From positions 632,001 to 696,000 of the forward strand of contig NZ_JAKFIA010000002.1 in the NCBI RefSeq assembly GCF_022569295.1: a stretch of 64,000 nucleotides of DNA, read 5' to 3'. The position numbers and the translations under genes were made by a program. The notes below the pieces were generated by a model. It saw nothing but the letters and a program-made list of their open reading frames with translations. It did no database searches and was not told the DNA's origin. Position 1 is the stretch's first letter, and the number at the start of each line of letters is the position of its first letter. Shown here piece after piece: positions 1 through 9,598 of this stretch. The stretch is from Pedomonas mirosovicensis. Lineage in GTDB: Bacteria > Pseudomonadota > Alphaproteobacteria > Sphingomonadales > Sphingomonadaceae.

Positions 1-379
1 ACCACAGGAGAATGAGCCGTACATTATTGGCGCGCGCTTGCTGCAGAAGCTCGTCAACAAATGAGAAATCGTAATGCCCTTCGCTGGGTTCAATCTGTTC
101 CCATGCGATGGGAACCTGGACGGTGTTGGCTCCTAACTGTTTGATCACAGGCCATACCTTGGGCAGCATGGCCGGATAGTTGCTGCTATTGTGCACCTGG
201 CCCGTCAGCATGAGGTAGGGCTTGCCGTCTACATAAAAGATGTGCTTGCCGTCTTTGCTTTCAATTCTGGGAAGCTCAGGCGAGGCCTCGCTGAAGGCTG
301 GTGAGGATAGCGCGATAAGGCTAGTTAGTATGATGCCAGCCATGGCGCGCCATAAAAACGACTGAAAGCCCGACAGCAT
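1..379 (-). CDS. GH35-type beta-galactosidase, N-terminal part only (3' end outside window)
   Basis: The reverse strand opens at ATG 379 and stays open to the window edge, giving 126 codons. A hydrophobic signal peptide (about residues 8-30) precedes a segment beginning LPRIESKDGKHIFYVDGKPY. This is followed by GQVHNSSNY and a QLGANTVQVPIAWEQIEPSEG stretch, the start of the TIM barrel in GH35 beta-galactosidases of the type that carry a DUF5597 C-terminal domain. The catalytic glutamates lie beyond the edge and cannot be checked. It follows a TonB-dependent receptor on the same strand by 72 bp, so the pair is probably one operon for uptake and cleavage of a galactoside. The family is recognised from the N-terminal pattern only, and the exact substrate is unknown. 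Confidence 0.75.
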   Translation of the reverse strand, partial: MLSGFQSFLWRAMAGIILTSLIALSSPAFSEASPELPRIESKDGKHIFYVDGKPYLMLTGQVHNSSNYPAMLPKVWPVIKQLGANTVQVPIAWEQIEPSEGHYDFSFVDELLQQARANNVRLILLW

Positions 380-451
380 AGTGGTCCTTCTCCAAGGAAA
401 AAGGGAGGAGGGGAAGCGCGGGGTGCTCCACACTTTCCCCTAATGCCAGCA

Positions 452-3301
452 CTACATCCGCGCGCGCAGGGTGATGCCGATGCGCCGATCGTCCAGCTGG
501 TTCATCCGAGCACGGGTGGAATCGACCTGGTATTGGCTCTTCACCTCGCGCAGCAGATTGACCGCGTTAATGGAGACGCCGATGTGCTCATTGATGTCGT
601 AGTTGATCGAGGCATCAAGCTGACCATAGGGGCGGTGATAGATCGGCAGATATCCGGTGCCGTTGCCAGACGCGGTGATAAGGTAGGAGCTGCGCCAATT
701 ATAGGCCACGCGCACCGACAGGCGGTTCCGTTCATAAAAGCCAATCATGTTGTAGCTGTATTTGGACAGGCCCTCCTTCGTCGTCTGGATCGGCTGGTTG
801 TTCTCATCGCGGGCGAAGGGGCTCGGAACGCGGCTGTCCACATAGGTGAAGTTGGCCTCTACTCCGAACCCGCTAAACGGCGAGGGCAGGAAATCAAGGA
901 AGGCACGCCCGCCTATCTCGAAGCCTCGGATATAGCCGGTGCCGTAGTTGACTGGCCCTTCGACTAGGAAGGTCTGCGTGTCGAAGCCCGGCACATCGAA
1001 GGGCATCTCGTACAAACTGGTCTGGATGATATCGTCCAGCCATTTGTAGAAGATGGTGCCGTAGAGCATGGAAGTGGCGCTGGGGTACCATTCGATAGCA
1101 GCGTCGAGCTGGTCCGAGATTTGCGGTTTCAGATTCGGGTTGGTGCCGCTGCCAGTATAGCGAATGGTGCCGGGCAGGCAGACTTGGCCGACACGATCGC
1201 AATCCTGCGACAGGGTGACGAGCGCCTTCAGATCAGCAAATTCCGGTCGGGACAGGGCGCGCGCCGCAGCAAAGCGCAAGAACAGATCGTCCTGTAACAG
1301 CGCGCGCACGTTGAGGCTCGGCTGCCAGTCCGTATAGCTGTTCTTTTCGTTGATCTCCTGGTTCAGGTTAAGGGTCTCGTTGTAATCTGGCGCATTGACG
1401 TTGAAATAGTTCAGTGCGTAGCTGCCCGATGCCTCGTTCTTGGTGTGGGTGATACGAACGCCGAGGTTGCCATCAACCGGCAGATGGCTCACATCAAAGC
1501 CAAAGCGCAGCATGGCATAACCTGCGTAGGTCTTCTCCTTTTGCAGGTTAATGTCCTGTGGCCGGAAATCGACCAGATCACGTGTGCCCCCCACACGGGC
1601 TTGCAGGTCGGCGAAGGTGCGCGCCGGATCCCATAGCAGGCGGGTATTGAAGAACGGCACCGCGCCAATGCTGTTGGCGGCTTTGCCATGGAAGAAATTG
1701 TCCGCCGCCGGATTGGTCATCAGAAAACTGGGATCATCGGTTAGCCAGATGGCATTCGGTGGTGCGGACAGAAATGTCCAGTTATAAGGCGTCGAGCGGT
1801 TGTTGGCTGAGCGGTCAGTGAGGCGAACACCGGCCGCGATGGACTCGAGGAATCCGCCCTCATCAAAGCTCCACTCCAGGTCGGCGCGAGCCGCGATCTG
1901 GTCGGCATCGCTATCCTCGATATGATCCATGAGCGCGACAAGATAGTAGCGGCTCGGGTCATAAACATCCGGATCTGGTCCGAATCGGATTTTGGGATAA
2001 CGGCCCGAGACATCATAGTAGGCTGAAAGGTTTCCGTCCTGCTGACCGAAGACCGAGAAATTGCCGTTCTCGTAAGTGGATTTCACATACTGAACGTCGG
2101 CAGAGAGTTTCAGCCGATCGTTGACATTCCATTTAACGCCGCCCGAGATATCGGTTGTCTTCGAGCGATTGGTGATAACCTGACTGTTGTTGGCTAAGCC
2201 GGTAAAGCCGCTGAAGCCGCCGCTGACAAAATTGCCATCATCGTCAAAGACGAACGATCCGCTGGGTGTAAGCCCCTGCAGGCAGGCCTCATTGCTGTAA
2301 CCGTTCGGGTTGGTGCCGTTGTCGGAATAGCAGGTGATGAAGGACGAGACCCGATCATCGTCCATATAATAGCGGGACTGGAAGAACTGAGTATAGAACT
2401 CCACGTTGGAAGCAGGAGCCCACTGGAGGGCCGCATAGAGGCCTCGCCGTTTGCGCTCGCCCCGCGATACGCCGATGCCAGCGCCATCCGGAATGAGGCG
2501 ATTGCTGCCAACGGTTGCCGGTACTGTCGAGCCCGGCACGTTGTCGAAATTAAAATAGGGCTCGATCGTCGATTCGTCGGAGCGGTAAGCGCCTTCGAAG
2601 TAAGAGTAGTTTACCAGAACGCCGACCTCGCCGATGGATGTATCCCATCGTTTGCTGGCAAGAATCGAGTAGTTGGGTTTTGTCTTATCGATGAGATCAT
2701 AGTTGTTGAGGCCGACGCTGGCCGACAAAAGCATGTTCTTTTGATCGAATGGCATGCGTGTCCGCAAGTTCACAAGGCCGCCGATGCCGCCCTCGACCAA
2801 TTCGGCAGACGGATTCTTGTAGACATCAACCCCCGCCAGCAATTCCGACGGTACGTCCTCAAACCCAAGCGCACGGCCGCCAGAGCCGCCGAAGGCATCG
2901 CGGCCGTTGATCTCCGTGCGAACCTCGGTCAAGCCGCGAATGGCGATGCCTGAGCCTTCCCCGCGATTGCGGGTGATTTGAATGCCTGAGATGCGCTGGA
3001 GCGCTTCCGCTACGTTGGTGTCAGGAAGCTTGCCGATATCAACCGCTGTGATTGAATCGACGAACTGGTCAGCATTCATCTTGATCGCCTGGGCGGTGGC
3101 GAGGCTGGCGCGCAGGCCGGTCACGACGATTTCGTCGGACGAAGCATTTGCAGTTTGCCCGGCTGGCTGTTCTGCCTCCGGTTGGGCCTGGGCAAGAACG
3201 GGCGTGGTGGTGATTGTACTGAAAACCAGGGCGGATGCGCCTGCAAGCAAATTACGCAACGTGCAACGTGAACCGGCAAACTCCGGGTACGTGTTGCTCA
3301 T
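452..3301 (-). CDS. TonB-dependent receptor (Xanthomonas/Caulobacter type)
   Basis: This 949-residue outer-membrane receptor probably imports a carbohydrate using TonB/ExbBD energy. ATG 3301 is chosen because GGGGAGGA lies just upstream; the frame stays open to 3412, but that extension is not signal-like. The order is a signal peptide (about 1-36, ending VLAQA), a TonB-box-like EIVVTGLRASL, a plug domain (KLPDTNVAEALQRISGIQI, then IRGLTEVRTEINGRDAFG), and a long 22-strand barrel ending LRARM. The plug wording is typical of the TonB-Xanth-Caul subfamily (TIGR01782). It is the first gene of a minus-strand unit with the GH35 enzyme. A near-palindrome with a central AACGTT at 3441-3454 lies 140 bp upstream and may be its operator. 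The substrate is inferred only from the neighbour. Confidence 0.93.
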   Translation of the reverse strand: MSNTYPEFAGSRCTLRNLLAGASALVFSTITTTPVLAQAQPEAEQPAGQTANASSDEIVVTGLRASLATAQAIKMNADQFVDSITAVDIGKLPDTNVAEALQRISGIQITRNRGEGSGIAIRGLTEVRTEINGRDAFGGSGGRALGFEDVPSELLAGVDVYKNPSAELVEGGIGGLVNLRTRMPFDQKNMLLSASVGLNNYDLIDKTKPNYSILASKRWDTSIGEVGVLVNYSYFEGAYRSDESTIEPYFNFDNVPGSTVPATVGSNRLIPDGAGIGVSRGERKRRGLYAALQWAPASNVEFYTQFFQSRYYMDDDRVSSFITCYSDNGTNPNGYSNEACLQGLTPSGSFVFDDDGNFVSGGFSGFTGLANNSQVITNRSKTTDISGGVKWNVNDRLKLSADVQYVKSTYENGNFSVFGQQDGNLSAYYDVSGRYPKIRFGPDPDVYDPSRYYLVALMDHIEDSDADQIAARADLEWSFDEGGFLESIAAGVRLTDRSANNRSTPYNWTFLSAPPNAIWLTDDPSFLMTNPAADNFFHGKAANSIGAVPFFNTRLLWDPARTFADLQARVGGTRDLVDFRPQDINLQKEKTYAGYAMLRFGFDVSHLPVDGNLGVRITHTKNEASGSYALNYFNVNAPDYNETLNLNQEINEKNSYTDWQPSLNVRALLQDDLFLRFAAARALSRPEFADLKALVTLSQDCDRVGQVCLPGTIRYTGSGTNPNLKPQISDQLDAAIEWYPSATSMLYGTIFYKWLDDIIQTSLYEMPFDVPGFDTQTFLVEGPVNYGTGYIRGFEIGGRAFLDFLPSPFSGFGVEANFTYVDSRVPSPFARDENNQPIQTTKEGLSKYSYNMIGFYERNRLSVRVAYNWRSSYLITASGNGTGYLPIYHRPYGQLDASINYDINEHIGVSINAVNLLREVKSQYQVDSTRARMNQLDDRRIGITLRARM

Positions 3302-3440
3302 TGATTCCTCCCCAAACTGGCCCTCTGGTGGGCCGCAGCTGCTCTCCGGCAGGCAAGGAGGAGCCGGTGTTTGGGCACCGGGCATAGTCTCCCCAGCTTC
3401 CGGCTGCCGCAATTTTCTTGCGATCGTTGGAGCCGCTACG

Positions 3441-3454
3441 TGGTAACGTTATCG
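3441..3454. promoter_or_regulatory. Candidate LacI-type operator upstream of the TonB receptor
   Basis: TGGTAACGTTATCG is a near-palindrome around a central CG, with one mismatch in the inner 12 bp. LacI-family sugar regulators commonly bind such central-CG palindromes in front of TonB receptor genes. No LacI gene is in the window, so the assignment is inference. Confidence 0.35.
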
Positions 3455-3810
3455 TAGCTCTATCATTCGTCAAATTAAATTTATTATATTTTTATATTTT
3501 CTGTGGGTGGGGAGAAGCTGGAATGCTCAGAGCGACAGAGGTTAAGCATAGGTAAGCCTCGACCCTTCCTAGATCTGAGGCCGGAAATCGTATGTGGTAG
3601 CGCAATCAAGTCGCTTGAACCGATAGATGCTGGCGCGCGCAAGGCAGCAAGGGTTGCCAGCAAGAAAATATAATCCTGGGACGGGGAAGGGGCTGTTTGA
3701 GGTGGAGGCGTTATCAACTGTCAGGCTGATCCAGGCGGCGGACAGTTACGGCATTATTACCCGCACAAGGCTGGGGCGGTTGGAGCCGGCCATATGGCGT
3801 AGCAGTTAAA

Positions 3811-3827
3811 TATGCATTCTATGCATA
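3811..3827. promoter_or_regulatory. Perfect 7+3+7 bp dyad TATGCAT-TCT-ATGCATA
   Basis: TATGCATTCTATGCATA is a perfect inverted repeat with a 3-bp spacer in the AT-rich part of the gene-free region, 540 bp upstream of cyoA and 510 bp upstream of the receptor. Its size and symmetry fit a dimeric repressor site, but no regulator is adjacent and no promoter elements were recognised beside it. Confidence 0.35.
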
Positions 3828-4350
3828 TATCGTATGTAGGGGTTGTTTGGTTAGACATATAGCCATTTAAGATTTTAGAATGGATCGGTAACGGCCCGGC
3901 AGGCTGGCAGCTGCTTATTCCCCTTTTAATCATTGAAAATAATGCAATTTTTTATTGAGCCGGTGGAAATCGGCGAGCCAATATGCTTGCTGTCGGTAAG
4001 TTGGGCGGCTTGTGAGATTGGGCGCTGATGGTCGGACAAAATGTCCTATGCCCGAACATATGCTCAAGGTGCATATGAAAGCCGCCAATCTGTCGTGCCC
4101 ATGGGCGGCTGCAGCCATACAAAGCCAGACATTGCCATTTGAATGCCTGTCTAACCTGCGGCCAAAGATGAGCCACCGGTTCAGAAGGATAGTAAGTGTT
4201 TGCGTTACCGAGTTTCCTCGCCTCTGCGAGAGGTGAGCCCGCGTGCACCGGACCCAGGCTGCACGAGCAGTTTCGACCGCGACATTCTACCAATGCGTCA
4301 ATGCCGCGGCGGCCTGCACTTCAAGCCCGCGACGCGGAAAGGGGCGAGCC

Positions 4351-5316
4351 ATGACCGGTAAGCTTCCCGCCGTGCTTGGCCGCATCGTCCTGCCATTCCT
4401 GTCGCTCAGCCTCGGGGCGTGCAATCTGGAATTGATGAACCCCAAGGGGGCCGTCGGCGCGCAGGAAAAGGACCTGATCCTGATCGCGCTCGGCCTGATG
4501 CTGCTTGTCGTCATTCCCGTCATTGTGCTGACGCTGGTTTTCGCGTGGCGCTACCGCGAGAAGAACACCAAGGCCAACTACGCGCCGAAGTGGTCTCACT
4601 CGACGGCGATCGAGGTGGTCGTCTGGTCGATCCCCGTCGTGATCGTCGCCACCCTCGGCGTGCTGATCTGGAAGACGACCCACTCGCTTGACCCCTACCG
4701 GCCGCTCGAGTCGGAGGTTGAACCGGTGAAGGTTGAAGTCGTCTCCCTCGATTGGAAATGGCTGTTCATCTACCCGGACTACGGTGTGGCCACCGTCAAC
4801 CAGCTGCCGGTTCCGGTCGGCACGCCGATCAATTTCCGGCTGACCTCCGGGTCGAACATGAACTCGTTCTTCATCCCGCAGCTCGGCAGCCAGATCTATA
4901 CCATGGCCGGGATGCAGACGAAGCTGCACCTGATCGCCGATGAGGCAGGAACCTATGCGGGGCGCTCCGCGTCCTTCAGCGGCCCCGGCTTCTCGGACAT
5001 GCACTTCAAGGCCGTCGCCATGCCGCGCGAACGGTTCGACGCCTGGATCAAGCAGGCGAAGACCGTGCCGGCGGTTCTCGATAAGGCGACCTACCAGACC
5101 CTTGCCCGGCCGAGCGCCAAGGCCCCGGTGGCGACCTATTCGCACGTCACGCCCGGCCTGTTCGACAGCATCGTGCACAGCGCCATGACCGGCTCCATGC
5201 CGGACATGACCCACATGCCGGAAATGGCCCACCACGGCGCGGGCGATATGCCGGAGATGGCCCGGCACGATGCAGGCCATATGCCCGCGGGTTCGGTGTC
5301 GCAGAGGAATAACTGA
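4351..5316 (+). CDS. cyoA: Cytochrome bo3 ubiquinol oxidase subunit II
   Basis: This is subunit II of the proton-pumping quinol oxidase. ATG 4351 is chosen because it starts a lipoprotein signal peptide whose lipobox LGAC gives the lipidated cysteine. The frame is open from 4243, but the extra residues are not signal-like. Two membrane segments follow (about residues 40-63 and 86-107), then the periplasmic cupredoxin-like domain ([36 protein letters not shown]). The CuA cysteines are absent, as expected for a quinol oxidase, and a COX_ARM region follows. The 321 residues compare with 315 in E. coli. The last 40 or so residues are an unusual Met/His-rich tail with repeated MPEMA-type units. 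It overlaps cyoB by one base (TGATG). Confidence 0.95.
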   Translation: MTGKLPAVLGRIVLPFLSLSLGACNLELMNPKGAVGAQEKDLILIALGLMLLVVIPVIVLTLVFAWRYREKNTKANYAPKWSHSTAIEVVVWSIPVVIVATLGVLIWKTTHSLDPYRPLESEVEPVKVEVVSLDWKWLFIYPDYGVATVNQLPVPVGTPINFRLTSGSNMNSFFIPQLGSQIYTMAGMQTKLHLIADEAGTYAGRSASFSGPGFSDMHFKAVAMPRERFDAWIKQAKTVPAVLDKATYQTLARPSAKAPVATYSHVTPGLFDSIVHSAMTGSMPDMTHMPEMAHHGAGDMPEMARHDAGHMPAGSVSQRNN

Positions 5317-7298
5317 TGTTCGGAAAGCTTACCCTTGACGCCATTCCCTTGCATGAGCCGATCATCATGGGAACCGGCGCGGTCGTCGCCCTGGGGGGCC
5401 TCGTCCTTTTCGGTCTCATCACCTATTTCAGGAAATGGGGCTACCTGTGGTCCGAGTGGATCACCACCGTCGACCACAAGAAAATCGGCGTCATGTATTT
5501 CGGCCTCGGGCTGGTCATGCTGCTGCGCGGTTTTGCCGACGCCATCATGATGCGCGCCCAGCAGGCCATTGCCGTCGGTGATGCCGCCGGCTACCTGCCG
5601 CCGCACCACTACGACCAGATCTTCACCGCCCACGGCGTGATCATGATCTTCTTCGTGGCCACGCCCTTCATCATCGGGTTGATGAACCTCGTGGTGCCGC
5701 TCCAGATCGGCGCGCGCGACGTTGCCTATCCCTTCGTCAACTCGCTGGGTTTCTGGCTGTCGGCCTTCGGCGCGGTACTGATCATGGCCTCCATGTGGAT
5801 CGGCGACTTCGCCGCCACCGGCTGGGTGGCCTATCCGCCGCTCTCCGGGCTCGAATACAGCCCAACGGTGGGTGTCGACTATTATATCTGGGCCCTCCAG
5901 ATATCAGGGTTGGGCACCACGCTCTCCGGCATCAACTTCATCGTCACCATCATGCGTATGCGTGCGCCGGGCATGGGCCTGATGAAAATGCCGGTCTTCG
6001 TGTGGACCGCGCTCATCACCAACATCCTGATCGCCACCATCTTCCCGGTCCTGACCGCAACCCTCGCGCTGCTGGCCATGGACCGCTACTTCGACATGCA
6101 TTTCTTCACCAATAACCTTGGTGGGAATGCGATGATGTACATCAACCTCATCTGGATCTGGGGCCACCCGGAAGTCTACGTTCTGATCCTGCCTGCCTTC
6201 GGCGTCTTCTCGGAGGTCATTGCGACCTTCTCGCGCAAGCCGCTGTTCGGCTACAAGTCGATGGTCTACGCCACGGCCTCGATCGGCGTGCTGTCCTTCT
6301 TCGTCTGGCTCCACCACTTCTTCACCATGGGTTCGGGCGCGAACGTCAATGCCTTCTTCGGCATCATGACCTCGATCATCTCGATCCCGACCGGCGTGAA
6401 GCTGTTCAACTGGCTCTTCACCATGTACCGGGGCCGCATTCGCTTCCACTCGGCGACGCTGTGGACGATCGGCTTCATGGTCACCTTCGCCGTCGGCGGT
6501 ATGACGGGCGTGCTGCTCGCCGTGCCGGGTGCGGACTTCGTGCTGCACAACAGCCTGTTCCTCATCGCCCACTTCCACAACGTCATCATCGGCGGCGTGG
6601 TCTTCGGCTGCCTTGCGGGCCTGACCTTCTGGTTCCCCAAGGCGTTCGGGTTCAAGCTGGACGAATTCTGGGGCAAGGTCTCCTTCTGGTGCTGGCTGGT
6701 GGGCTACTGGCTCGCCTTCACCCCGCTCTACATCCTCGGCTTCAAGGGGATGACGCGGCGCATGAACCACTACGACGTGCCCGACTGGCAACCCTACCTG
6801 ATCGTCGCCCTGATCGGCGCGGTCATCATCGGCCTCGGCATTCTGGCGACCCTCGTCCAGTTCGCGGTGAGCATCCGCGACCGCGAGAAGAACCGGGACC
6901 TGACGGGCGATCCCTGGGATGCCCGCAGCCTCGAATGGTCGACCTCCTCGCCCGCGCCCTTCTACAACTTCGCCCATGTTCCCCAGATCACGTCTCTGGA
7001 GCAGCATTGGGAGGATAAGCAGACCGGGCGGGCCTGGAAGCCGGCGTCCCACTACGAGGACATCCATATGCCCAGGAATACGGGTGCCGGTTTCCTCATC
7101 TCCGCCTTCGGCTTCGTCCTGTGCTTTGCGCTCGTCTGGCACATGTGGGCAGTGGCGGCGGTCGGCCTTCTCGGCATGATCGGTACTTTCATCGCGCGCA
7201 GCTACAACCGGGACACTGACTACTATGTTCCGGCTGCCGAGGTCGCGCGCATCGAACAGGAGCGCCAGGCTCTGCTGGCCAAGGCGGTGCAATCATGA
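5316..7298 (+). CDS. cyoB: Cytochrome bo3 ubiquinol oxidase subunit I
   Basis: This is the catalytic heme-copper subunit that reduces O2 to water and pumps protons. Its 660 residues compare with 663 in E. coli. The CuB ligands sit at exactly the E. coli numbers: H284 with the cross-linked Y288 in [11 protein letters not shown], and H333/H334 in WLHHFFTMG. The low-spin heme histidine region (AHGVIMIFF) and the VIIGGVVFG segment with the heme ligands are also present. At least 14 hydrophobic helices can be seen. The start codon overlaps the cyoA stop, and the stop overlaps the cyoC start (ATGA), so translation is coupled. Confidence 0.97.
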   Translation: MFGKLTLDAIPLHEPIIMGTGAVVALGGLVLFGLITYFRKWGYLWSEWITTVDHKKIGVMYFGLGLVMLLRGFADAIMMRAQQAIAVGDAAGYLPPHHYDQIFTAHGVIMIFFVATPFIIGLMNLVVPLQIGARDVAYPFVNSLGFWLSAFGAVLIMASMWIGDFAATGWVAYPPLSGLEYSPTVGVDYYIWALQISGLGTTLSGINFIVTIMRMRAPGMGLMKMPVFVWTALITNILIATIFPVLTATLALLAMDRYFDMHFFTNNLGGNAMMYINLIWIWGHPEVYVLILPAFGVFSEVIATFSRKPLFGYKSMVYATASIGVLSFFVWLHHFFTMGSGANVNAFFGIMTSIISIPTGVKLFNWLFTMYRGRIRFHSATLWTIGFMVTFAVGGMTGVLLAVPGADFVLHNSLFLIAHFHNVIIGGVVFGCLAGLTFWFPKAFGFKLDEFWGKVSFWCWLVGYWLAFTPLYILGFKGMTRRMNHYDVPDWQPYLIVALIGAVIIGLGILATLVQFAVSIRDREKNRDLTGDPWDARSLEWSTSSPAPFYNFAHVPQITSLEQHWEDKQTGRAWKPASHYEDIHMPRNTGAGFLISAFGFVLCFALVWHMWAVAAVGLLGMIGTFIARSYNRDTDYYVPAAEVARIEQERQALLAKAVQS

Positions 7299-7930
7299 AC
7301 ATTCACGTCTCCTCCGCTTCCCTTGAGATGGTCGAGGCCGCAGCGCCCGCCCATCACGAGCATGAGCATCATGACGACGGCTCCAAGACCGTTCTCGGTT
7401 TCTGGATCTATCTCATGGGCGACTGCCTGATCTTCGCCAGCCTGTTTGCCGCCTTCGGCGTGCTCTCCAGCGCCTACGCGGGCGGACCGACCGGCAAGGA
7501 GCTTTTCGATCTGCCCTACGTGGCGGTCGAAACGCTGCTGCTGCTGGTCAGCAGCTTCACCTTCGGCCTGGCGGGGCTCAACGTTCAGACGGGCAGCCGC
7601 AACAAGGTCGTCGGCTGGCTTGCTGTCACCTTCCTGCTGGGTGCGGCGTTCATCGGGATGGAAATCCAGGAGTTCGCCCATCTCGTCGGCGAAGGCGCGG
7701 GCCCCAGCCGCAGCGCGTTCCTGTCGGCATTCTTCACGCTGGTCGGCACGCACGGCCTGCACGTCACTGCCGGTCTCGTCTGGCTGGCCGTGATGATGCA
7801 CCAGATCATGCGTTTCGGTCTGGATGGCGTCGTCCGGCGTCGTCTCGCCTGCCTCAGCCTGTTCTGGCACTTCCTCGATCTGGTGTGGATCTGCGTCTTC
7901 ACCCTTGTCTACCTGAGGGGAACACTCTGA
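7295..7930 (+). CDS. cyoC: Cytochrome bo3 ubiquinol oxidase subunit III
   Basis: This 211-residue membrane subunit of the bo3 complex has five hydrophobic helices after a His-rich cytoplasmic N-terminus (HHEHEHHDD). Typical subunit III features include [20 protein letters not shown] and [14 protein letters not shown], whose conserved GxHxxH-like helix fits COX3. It overlaps cyoB by 4 bases (ATGA) and cyoD by one base (TGATG). The length matches E. coli CyoC (204 residues). Confidence 0.95.
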   Translation: MNIHVSSASLEMVEAAAPAHHEHEHHDDGSKTVLGFWIYLMGDCLIFASLFAAFGVLSSAYAGGPTGKELFDLPYVAVETLLLLVSSFTFGLAGLNVQTGSRNKVVGWLAVTFLLGAAFIGMEIQEFAHLVGEGAGPSRSAFLSAFFTLVGTHGLHVTAGLVWLAVMMHQIMRFGLDGVVRRRLACLSLFWHFLDLVWICVFTLVYLRGTL

Positions 7931-8304
7931 TGTCGAGCGCCCACGTTGCAAGCCATGCCTCGCATGGCCACGCCCACGGCAGCCTGAAGTCGTATATCGT
8001 CGGCTTCATCCTTTCGCTGGTTCTGACCGCCTTGTCCTTCGGGGCGGTCATGACCGGGGCCGTGTCCAAGGACATGATCGTTCCAGCGATCACGATCCTG
8101 GCCGTGATTCAGCTGCTCGTGCAGCTGGTCTTCTTCCTTCACCTCGGTGCCGCACCCGAGCAGCGCAACAACACCGTGATCTTCATCCTGACCGTGATGC
8201 TGATCGCCACGATCGTCGGCGGCTCGCTGTGGGTCATGCACAACGCCAACGTGAACATGATGCCGACCCAGATGTCGGTTGAGCGGGCACTGGCGAAAGA
8301 CTAA
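7930..8304 (+). CDS. cyoD: Cytochrome bo3 ubiquinol oxidase subunit IV
   Basis: This small subunit of 124 residues has three hydrophobic helices and aids assembly of the CuB site in subunit I. ATG 7930 overlaps the cyoC stop (TGATG). An upstream in-frame ATG at 7885 lies inside cyoC and is not used. The sequence SLKSYIVGFILSLVLTALSF and the QLLVQLVFFLHLG helix are characteristic of the family. It is the last gene of the operon; cyoE (heme O synthase) is not adjacent and must lie elsewhere if the enzyme uses heme O. A very strong terminator follows 8 bp downstream. Confidence 0.94.
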   Translation: MSSAHVASHASHGHAHGSLKSYIVGFILSLVLTALSFGAVMTGAVSKDMIVPAITILAVIQLLVQLVFFLHLGAAPEQRNNTVIFILTVMLIATIVGGSLWVMHNANVNMMPTQMSVERALAKD

Positions 8305-8312
8305 CCCGGGCA

Positions 8313-8358
8313 ATGCAACCGGCGGGTGGCCCTGCTGCCCGCCGGTTGCATCTTTTTC
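8313..8358 (+). terminator. Rho-independent terminator of cyoABCD
   Basis: A perfect 14-bp stem (ATGCAACCGGCGGG at 8313-8326 pairing with 8338-8351) closes an 11-nt loop and is followed by CTTTTTCT. Confidence 0.95.
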
Positions 8359-8504
8359 TCTAAGCATTTCACATATATTTTATTTTCGCCTGTTTCGCCC
8401 GTTCCCGGCCGCTTCCGCCCGGCTCCGATTGACAGCGCCTCTCTCCCGGTTGCACAGGAGAGCGCCCAGGTGCGCGTCAGGAAGATCGTCCGCAGGAGTG
8501 CCCC

Positions 8505-9500
8505 ATGCTTGCCATCCGCCGCTTTATCGATCCCTATCTGATGCTCCTGATGGGAACCGTCGTTCTGGCCGCGCTCGTTCCTGCCCGCGGGGTCTGGCAG
8601 ACCGTGGCGGATATGAGCGTCACCATTGCCGTCGCCGTGCTGTTCTTCCTTTATGGCGCGCGGCTGGCGCCGTCGGCGGTCTGGGCCGGTATCACGCACT
8701 GGCGGCTCCAGACCCTGGTGCTCGCCACCACCTATGTGTTCTTCCCCCTGCTCGGCCTTGCTATCGGCACGTGGGCCGATGCCTGGTTGCAGCCCGACAT
8801 CGCGTTCGGGATGCTGTTTCTGTGCCTCCTGCCCTCCACGGTGCAGTCCTCGATTGCGTTCACGTCCATCGCGGGCGGCAACGTTCCGGCTGCCCTGTGC
8901 AGCGCGTCGATTTCCAACATGCTGGGCGTCGTCATCACGCCGCTGCTCGTGGCGCTGCTCCTTCCCACGTCCGGCGGTGGGATCTCGCTTCAGGCCCTTG
9001 AGGAAATCGCCCTTCAGATTCTTCTCCCCTTCGTCGTCGGTCAGGCGGCACGGCCCTTGATCGGAACCTGGCTCGCCAGGCACCGGCTGCTGACGACGGT
9101 GGTCGATCGCGGCTCGATTCTTCTCGTCGTCTACGCCGCCTTCAGCGCTGGTATGGTCGCGGGCATATGGACCCAGGTTTCGCTGCGCGACCTGCTGGCG
9201 GTGATGTTTTTCACGCTTCTGGTGCTGGCCGTGGTGCTCGGCGCAACAACGATCGCCAGTCGCAAGCTCGGCTTTTCCCGGCAGGACGAAATCGCCATCG
9301 TCTTCTGCGGCTCCAAGAAGAGCATGGCGAGCGGCATTCCGATGGCCGCGATCCTGTTTCCCGCCAGCGCCCTCAGCCTGATCGTGCTGCCGTTGATGAT
9401 CTTTCATCAGGTGCAGCTGTTCATCTGCGCCATTCTTGCCCGCCGTTACGCACGGCTGGTGGAAGCGGGCGGCGAGGATAAGGGCGCAACCTCGCAATAG
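8505..9500 (+). CDS. Bile acid:sodium symporter family (SBF-like, YfeH type) transporter
   Basis: This 331-residue inner-membrane protein has about ten hydrophobic helices. The segments LFLCLLPSTVQSSIAFTSIA and IVFCGSKKSMASGIPMA are the conserved discontinuous-helix motifs of the SBF-like subgroup (E. coli YfeH type), where S/T-S-I-A and G-S-K-K-S line the substrate site. The substrate is unknown; relatives are linked to organic anions or sterol-like acids. The gene stands alone between the cyo terminator and nasT, 98 bp upstream of nasT. ATG 8505 has a weak ribosome site (CAGGAG, spaced about 7 nt). Confidence 0.85.
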   Translation: MLAIRRFIDPYLMLLMGTVVLAALVPARGVWQTVADMSVTIAVAVLFFLYGARLAPSAVWAGITHWRLQTLVLATTYVFFPLLGLAIGTWADAWLQPDIAFGMLFLCLLPSTVQSSIAFTSIAGGNVPAALCSASISNMLGVVITPLLVALLLPTSGGGISLQALEEIALQILLPFVVGQAARPLIGTWLARHRLLTTVVDRGSILLVVYAAFSAGMVAGIWTQVSLRDLLAVMFFTLLVLAVVLGATTIASRKLGFSRQDEIAIVFCGSKKSMASGIPMAAILFPASALSLIVLPLMIFHQVQLFICAILARRYARLVEAGGEDKGATSQ

Positions 9501-9598
9501 GCGGCCGCACCCCGGCAGGCGGCACGGCAAGGCCGGTTGCATGTGGCGTCCTACGCCGACATACTGACGCCCGCGTCAGGCGGTGTCGAGTTGAACGG

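Larger units (their letters stand above)
3302..4350. other. Gene-free region between the minus-strand receptor unit and cyoA
   Basis: This stretch of about 1 kb holds the divergent promoters of the receptor (minus) and the cyo operon (plus). Its composition is more AT-rich than the flanks, especially 3790-3960. Short open frames (such as 3627-3809) have no signal peptide, good ribosome site or recognisable domain. Two symmetric elements stand out and are listed separately (3441-3454, 3811-3827). A weak stem AGCCGCC/GGCGGCT at 4080-4110 has no T run. Confidence 0.7.

Noticed and set aside
3627-3809. A 60-codon open frame in the gene-free region before cyoA
   Set aside because: No ribosome site, no recognisable sequence and no neighbour on the same strand support it.
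4080-4110. Stem AGCCGCC/GGCGGCT upstream of cyoA as a terminator
   Set aside because: The loop is long (17 nt) and no T run follows on either strand.
9531-9552. A second sigma-54 promoter before nasT (GGCACGGC...GGTTGCATG)
   Set aside because: The distance between the GG and GC elements is too long for sigma-54 recognition.
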